In this document: one piece after another, positions 60,117 to 64,000 of the stretch
Numbering within the stretch: position 1 is the stretch's first letter
Layout: each line of letters starts with the position of its first letter
Assembly: GCA_024743275.1 (NCBI GenBank)
Contig: JANSWW010000007.1
Span: 87,162-151,161 of the forward strand
From: Alphaproteobacteria bacterium
GTDB taxonomy: Bacteria > Pseudomonadota > Alphaproteobacteria > JANSWW01
DNA: 64,000 bases
Reading direction: 5' to 3'
Position numbers and translations under genes: made by a program
The notes under the pieces: generated by a model
Told to the model about the DNA's origin: nothing
Database searches by the model: none
What the model saw: only the letters and a program-made list of their open reading frames with translations

Positions 60117-60949
60117 CGTTTGGCCTCTACCCGCAGCATGCGGTCGAGGATGATCGCCACGACGACGATGATGAAGCCGCTCTCGAAGCCGAGCGCCGTG
60201 TCGACCCGGTTGAGCGCCCGCACCACCGGAACGCCGAGCCCGTCGGCACCGACCAGGGCGGCGATCACCACCATGGACAGCGACAGCATGATGGTCTGGT
60301 TGAGGCCGGCCATGATCTGCGGAAAGGCATAGGGCAGTTCCACCTTGGCCAATTTCTGCCATTTGGTGGCGCCGAAGGCGTCGGCCGCCTCCAGCAGGGC
60401 GGTCGGGGTCGAGACGACGCCGAGATGGGTGAGCCTTATCGGGGCCGGGAGGACGAAGATCACCGTCGCGATGAGCCCGGGCACCATGCCGATCCCAAAA
60501 AAGACGATCGCCGGGATGAGATAGACGAAGGTCGGCAGGGTCTGCATCAGATCGAGGATCGGACGGAGCGCGGTGTAGAGCTTCGGCCGGTGGGCGGCGG
60601 CGATTCCGATCGGCATCCCGACCGCCATGCACACGACACAGGCCGACAGCACCAGGGTCAGGCTCTCGGTGGTTTCCTCCCAATAGCCCTGATTGACGAT
60701 GAAGAGGAAGCCCAGGGCGACGAAGGCGCAGATCTTCCAATTGCGCTGCAACACCCAGGTCAGCGCGGTGAACAGCGCGATGATGATGAGCGGATTCGGG
60801 GTCTGCAGGATCCAGAGGATGCCGTCGATCAGCCCCTCCATCGCCTCCGACAGGCCGTCGAAAAAGCCGGCGCCGTTGACCTGGAGCCAGTCGAGAACGA
60901 CCCGTGCTCCGGCGCCAAGCGGGATCTTATGCTCCGTCAGCCAGTCCAT
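60113..60949 (-). CDS. choW: Choline/betaine ABC transporter permease
   Basis: 278 residues with at least six membrane segments (for example NPLIIIALFTALTWVLQ and ICAFVALGFLFIV). Family motifs are LDLMQTLPTFVYLIPAIVFFGIG and the EAA loop EAADAFGATKWQKLAKVELPYAFP. ATG 60949 has GGGGAGGAG upstream; the in-frame start at 60979 lies in the terminator spacer and is rejected. It is separated from choX by a strong hairpin. Confidence 0.92.
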   Translation of the reverse strand: MDWLTEHKIPLGAGARVVLDWLQVNGAGFFDGLSEAMEGLIDGILWILQTPNPLIIIALFTALTWVLQRNWKICAFVALGFLFIVNQGYWEETTESLTLVLSACVVCMAVGMPIGIAAAHRPKLYTALRPILDLMQTLPTFVYLIPAIVFFGIGMVPGLIATVIFVLPAPIRLTHLGVVSTPTALLEAADAFGATKWQKLAKVELPYAFPQIMAGLNQTIMLSLSMVVIAALVGADGLGVPVVRALNRVDTALGFESGFIIVVVAIILDRMLRVEAKR

Positions 60950-60981
60950 GGCTCCTCCCCCCGGGTCTTGAAGCCCCAATC

Positions 60982-61014
60982 AAAAACCCCTCCCGGAGAT
61001 CACCGGGAGGGGTT
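60982..61014 (-). terminator. Intrinsic terminator/attenuator between choX and choW
   Basis: In the minus-strand transcript AACCCCTCCCGG (61014-61003) pairs with CCGGGAGGGGTT (60996-60985) around a 6-base loop. The run continues to five U residues ending at 60982. It lies 9 bp after the choX stop and 33 bp before choW. Partial termination would give more binding protein than permease. Confidence 0.82.
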
Positions 61015-61023
61015 GGAAAAGGC

Positions 61024-61959
61024 TCAGTCGAGCGCCGCCTTGACGGCTGCCATGGCGTCGCCGCCGTCCTTGGTCGTCACCCCGTCGAGCCAGGGGCCGA
61101 GCACGGCGGGATTCGCCGCGAGCCAGGCTTTGGCGGCGTCCTGCGGGTCCTCGTTGTCGTTCAGGATCGCGCCCATGATCTCGTTTTCCATCGCCAGCGA
61201 GAATTCCAGGTTCTTCAGGAACTGCCCGACATTCGGACATTTCGCGACATAGCCGGCCCTGGTGTTGGTCATCACCTGGGCGCCACCCAGATTGGGGCCG
61301 AACCAGTCGTCCCCGCCCTCGAGATAGGTAAGATCGAAGTTGGCGTTCATCGGATGGGGCTCCCAGCCGAGGAAGATCACCGGCTCGCCGCGGCGGTCGG
61401 CCCGTGAGACTTGCGCGAGCATCCCCTGCTCGGAGCTTTCGGCGACCTCGAAGCCCTTCAGGCCGAAGGCGTCCTGCGCGATCATGTCGAGGATCAGGCG
61501 GTTGCCGTCATTCCCCGGCTCGATGCCGTAGATCGTCGAATCGAGGGCATCGGCGTGTTTGGCGATGTCGGCGAAGGAGGTGATGCCGAGATCGGCGCCG
61601 GCCTTGTTGGTCGCCAGCGTGTATTTCGCGCCGTCGAGATTCATGCGGACCGTGTCCACCGTCCCGGCCTCGCGATAGGGGGCGATGTCAGCCTCCATGG
61701 TTGGCATCCAATTGCCGAGGAAGACATCGATGTCGCCCTGGGCAAGCGAGGTGTAGGTGACCGGCACGGACAGCACCTTGATGTCCGTGTCGTAGCCCAA
61801 CGCCTCCAGCACCAGGGTCGTCGCGGCCGTGGTCGCGGTGATGTCGGTCCAGCCGACATCGGAGAATGTGACGCTGTCGCAGGTCGCCGCCGAGGCATGC
61901 GCCCCGGCCGTCATGAGGACGGCGAGCGTCATGCCGCCAAGAGTCCGTTTAAGTGTCAT
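61024..61959 (-). CDS. choX: Choline ABC transporter substrate-binding protein
   Basis: 311 residues. The signal peptide is LKRTLGGMTLAVLMTAGAHASA with mature start ATCDSVTFSDVGWTDI. ChoX/OpuAC-type motifs are DVFLGNWMPTMEADIAPY, GIEPGNDGN and IFLGWEPHPMN; the Trp residues are candidates for the aromatic box that binds a quaternary ammonium. ATG 61959 has GGGAGC upstream. It is divergent from betI with a BetI-like operator between them. Confidence 0.9.
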   Translation of the reverse strand: MTLKRTLGGMTLAVLMTAGAHASAATCDSVTFSDVGWTDITATTAATTLVLEALGYDTDIKVLSVPVTYTSLAQGDIDVFLGNWMPTMEADIAPYREAGTVDTVRMNLDGAKYTLATNKAGADLGITSFADIAKHADALDSTIYGIEPGNDGNRLILDMIAQDAFGLKGFEVAESSEQGMLAQVSRADRRGEPVIFLGWEPHPMNANFDLTYLEGGDDWFGPNLGGAQVMTNTRAGYVAKCPNVGQFLKNLEFSLAMENEIMGAILNDNEDPQDAAKAWLAANPAVLGPWLDGVTTKDGGDAMAAVKAALD

Positions 61960-62046
61960 GGTGAAGCTCCCTCTCCCGTTTTGATATTCTTGATGTGTCA
62001 CTACAGCACAGCCTTCCCCCTTCGCCAAAGGTCGTCAAGTTTTTTG

Positions 62047-62066
62047 TTGATTGACCAGTCAATTAA
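62047..62066. promoter_or_regulatory. BetI-type operator in the choX/betI divergent region
   Basis: TTGATTGACCAGTCAATTAA is a near-perfect dyad: ATTGAC (62050-62055), a CA centre, and GTCAAT (62058-62063), with flanks also mostly symmetric. It lies between choX (start 61959) and betI (start 62110), where BetI would repress both directions until choline is present. Similarity to BetI sites is from memory. Confidence 0.7.
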
Positions 62067-62109
62067 GATCACGCATTTTGGGATTTCGTCCGTTGTCCAA
62101 GGAGCCTCG

Positions 62110-62718
62110 ATGCCGAAAGTCGGAATGGAGCCGATTCGCCGCGACGCGCTCGTCAAGGCGACGATCGCCGAGATCGGCCGTGTCGGCAGCCTGGACGTGA
62201 CGGTCGCGGAGATCGCCCGGTCGGCCGGCATGTCGCCGGCGCTGGCGCATCACTATTTCGGCGGCAAGGAGCAGATCTTCCTCGCCGCCATGCGCCATGT
62301 TCTGCGCGCGCTGCACCGTCAAGTGGCCGTGCGGCTCAGGGCGGCCAGGGGCGACAACGGGCGGCGCCACCATGCCCGATTGGTGGCGTTGATCCGCACC
62401 AATTTCGATGACGAGAATTACACGCCGGCGGTCATCGCCGCCTGGCTCAACTTCTATGTCCTGGCGCAGACCTCGGTGGAGGCGAACCGGCTGCTCCGGG
62501 TCTATCATGGCAGGCTTTTGTCCAATCTCCGTCACGACCTCCGCCCGATCGTCGGCGGCCGGGCCGAGGCGCTGGCGGTGCGGCTCGGCGCGCTGATCGA
62601 CGGGGTCTATCTCCGGCAGGCCTTGGGCGATCAGGCATTGGACGGGAAATCGGCGAGTGCGTTGGTGATCGCCGCCTTGGATGCCGGCATCGCCGAGGCG
62701 AACGTCCGGCCGGAGTAG
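62110..62718 (+). CDS. betI: Transcriptional repressor BetI
   Basis: 202 residues of the TetR family. The N-terminal [19 protein letters not shown] and helix-turn-helix [25 protein letters not shown] are hallmarks of BetI, the choline-responsive repressor of glycine betaine synthesis genes. ATG 62110 is preceded by AAGGAG. The frame is open far upstream through choX, which is a shadow. betA follows 14 bp later, so the two are co-transcribed. Confidence 0.94.
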   Translation: MPKVGMEPIRRDALVKATIAEIGRVGSLDVTVAEIARSAGMSPALAHHYFGGKEQIFLAAMRHVLRALHRQVAVRLRAARGDNGRRHHARLVALIRTNFDDENYTPAVIAAWLNFYVLAQTSVEANRLLRVYHGRLLSNLRHDLRPIVGGRAEALAVRLGALIDGVYLRQALGDQALDGKSASALVIAALDAGIAEANVRPE

Positions 62719-62732
62719 AGGGGAAAACGACG

Positions 62733-64000
62733 GTGGAAGCGGATTTTGTGATTATCGGGTCCGGATCGGCCGGATCGGCCATGGCCTATCGGTTGTCCGA
62801 GGACGGACGGCACCGGGTGCTGGTGATCGAGTTCGGCGGCGGCGATTGGGGGCCCTTCATCCAGATGCCGGCGGCGCTGTCCTATCCCATGAACATGAAG
62901 CGGTATGACTGGGGCTTCCGGTCCGAACCGGAACCCCATCTCGGCGGCCGGCGATTGGCGACCCCGCGCGGCAAGGTGATCGGCGGCTCGTCTTCCATCA
63001 ACGGCATGGTCTATGTGCGCGGTCACGCCGGCGACTACGATCACTGGGCGGAAAGCGGGGCCGACGGTTGGTCCTATGCGGACGTCCTACCCTATTTCAA
63101 ACGTATGGAATGCTGGGAGTCGGGCGGCCATGGCGGCGATCCCGCCTGGCGCGGCACCGACGGCCCGCTTCACGTATCGAGGGGGAAGCGGGACAATCCC
63201 CTGTTCGAGGCCTTTGTCGAGGCCGGTCGGCAGGCCGGCTATCAGGTCACCGGCGACTATAACGGCGAACAGCAGGAGGGCTTCGGCCCGATGGAGCAGA
63301 CGGTCCACAAGGGCCGCCGCTGGTCGACCGCCAACGCCTATCTGAAGCCGGCCTTGAAGCGCGGCAACTGCGATCTGATCCGCGCCTTCGCCCGCAGGGT
63401 CGTGATCGAGAATGGCCGCGCCGTCGGCGTGGAGATCGAGCGGGGTGGGCGTATCGAAATCGTAAGGGCGGCGAAGGAGGTGATTCTTGCCGCCTCCTCC
63501 CTCAATTCCCCGAAGATGTTGATGCTCTCGGGCATCGGGCCCGCCGCCCATTTGAAGGAGCACGGCATCGAGGTGGTGGCCGATCGGCCCGGCGTGGGGC
63601 AAAACCTGCAGGATCATCTGGAGGTCTATGTCCAATACGCCTCCAAGCTGCCGATCACACTCTACAAATACTGGAATCTGGTCGGCAAGGCGCTGATCGG
63701 GGCGCAATGGCTTTTCACCAAGACAGGCCATGGCGCGTCCAACCAGTTCGAAAGCGCCGGCTTCATCCGCTCGCGCGCGGGCGTGCCCTATCCGGACATC
63801 CAGTATCATTTCCTGCCGATCGCGGTGCGCTATGACGGCCAGGCCGCCGCCGCGGGGCACGGCTTTCAGGCCCATGTCGGGCCGATGCGCTCGCCGTCGC
63901 GGGGCAGCGTCTCGCTGGCCTCCGCCGACCCGAAGGACGCGCCGGTCATCCGCTTCAACTACATGTCGACGGAGCAGGACTGGGAGGATTTCCGACGCTG
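62733..64000 (+). CDS. betA: Choline dehydrogenase (partial, C-terminus beyond window)
   Basis: A GMC oxidoreductase; about 422 codons are visible of the usual 550 or so. It starts with GTG 62733, giving [21 protein letters not shown], the FAD-binding Rossmann motif. The GMC signature is [20 protein letters not shown] and the second GMC motif is [22 protein letters not shown]-dependent oxidation of choline to betaine aldehyde; imported choline comes from choXWV. It continues past the right edge with no frameshift seen. Confidence 0.93.
   Translation, partial: MEADFVIIGSGSAGSAMAYRLSEDGRHRVLVIEFGGGDWGPFIQMPAALSYPMNMKRYDWGFRSEPEPHLGGRRLATPRGKVIGGSSSINGMVYVRGHAGDYDHWAESGADGWSYADVLPYFKRMECWESGGHGGDPAWRGTDGPLHVSRGKRDNPLFEAFVEAGRQAGYQVTGDYNGEQQEGFGPMEQTVHKGRRWSTANAYLKPALKRGNCDLIRAFARRVVIENGRAVGVEIERGGRIEIVRAAKEVILAASSLNSPKMLMLSGIGPAAHLKEHGIEVVADRPGVGQNLQDHLEVYVQYASKLPITLYKYWNLVGKALIGAQWLFTKTGHGASNQFESAGFIRSRAGVPYPDIQYHFLPIAVRYDGQAAAAGHGFQAHVGPMRSPSRGSVSLASADPKDAPVIRFNYMSTEQDWEDFRR

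Overview
The window is a GC-rich, densely packed chromosomal segment from an alphaproteobacterium, probably a member of or near Rhodospirillales. The order is inferred from gene content only; there is no rRNA in the window to test it. Lineage markers are the ChvI/ChvG-short HprK-RapZ-EIIA(Man)-HPr block, a DivL-type tyrosine pseudokinase next to ahcY, the addA-addB-murU-amgK-tsaE block, the long PstC/PstA forms and a two-domain malic enzyme. I see no tRNA, rRNA or CRISPR array. Almost all of it looks like vertically inherited core genome. The clear exceptions are one AT-rich restriction-modification island and one small inverted-repeat element.

Layout: 1-8620 (minus) holds tsaE-amgK-murU-addB-addA: tRNA t6A modification, peptidoglycan sugar recycling and recombinational repair. 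addA runs off the left edge. 8754-12417 holds a thioredoxin-reductase-like ferredoxin-NADP reductase, two tandem PAS_5 paralogues and rimO. 12673-23661 is a metabolic and cell-cycle signalling block: pckA, a HugZ-like flavin-binding protein, the chvI/chvG two-component system, hprK, rapZ, EIIA(Man), HPr, ahcY and divL. 23669-25449 is an AT-rich insert carrying an MT-A70-type methyltransferase and a convergent BglII-family endonuclease, bounded by imperfect direct repeats and a small tandem repeat at the 3' end of polA. 25432-33410 holds polA and mutS (minus) and maeB (plus). 33497-41444 is a complete phosphate regulon, phoR-pstS-pstC-pstA-pstB-phoU-phoB, with a Pho box at the phoR/pstS junction.

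41616-47242 (minus) is the yejABEF peptide importer, preceded by a MITE-like element at 47276-47549. 47607-53939 holds hisN, a membrane-anchored cytochrome c, kdsB, pheA, a rearranged family III CoA-transferase and a TPR-like methyltransferase. A YtoQ-family protein follows. 54506-58869 (minus) is the most intriguing module: a periplasmic cupredoxin-like protein, a membrane c-di-GMP protein with a degenerate GGDEF and an intact EAL domain, and an outer-membrane beta-barrel, translationally coupled. 59094-64000 is a choline uptake and oxidation locus: choVWX on minus, betI and partial betA on plus, with a palindromic BetI-type operator between them and a hairpin attenuator after choX.

Functionally the segment joins carbon-flux control (PckA, MaeB, regulatory PTS, ChvIG), phosphate and osmoprotectant acquisition, and DNA maintenance (AddAB, PolA, MutS). 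Many genes overlap by ATGA or TGATG, so translational coupling is common.
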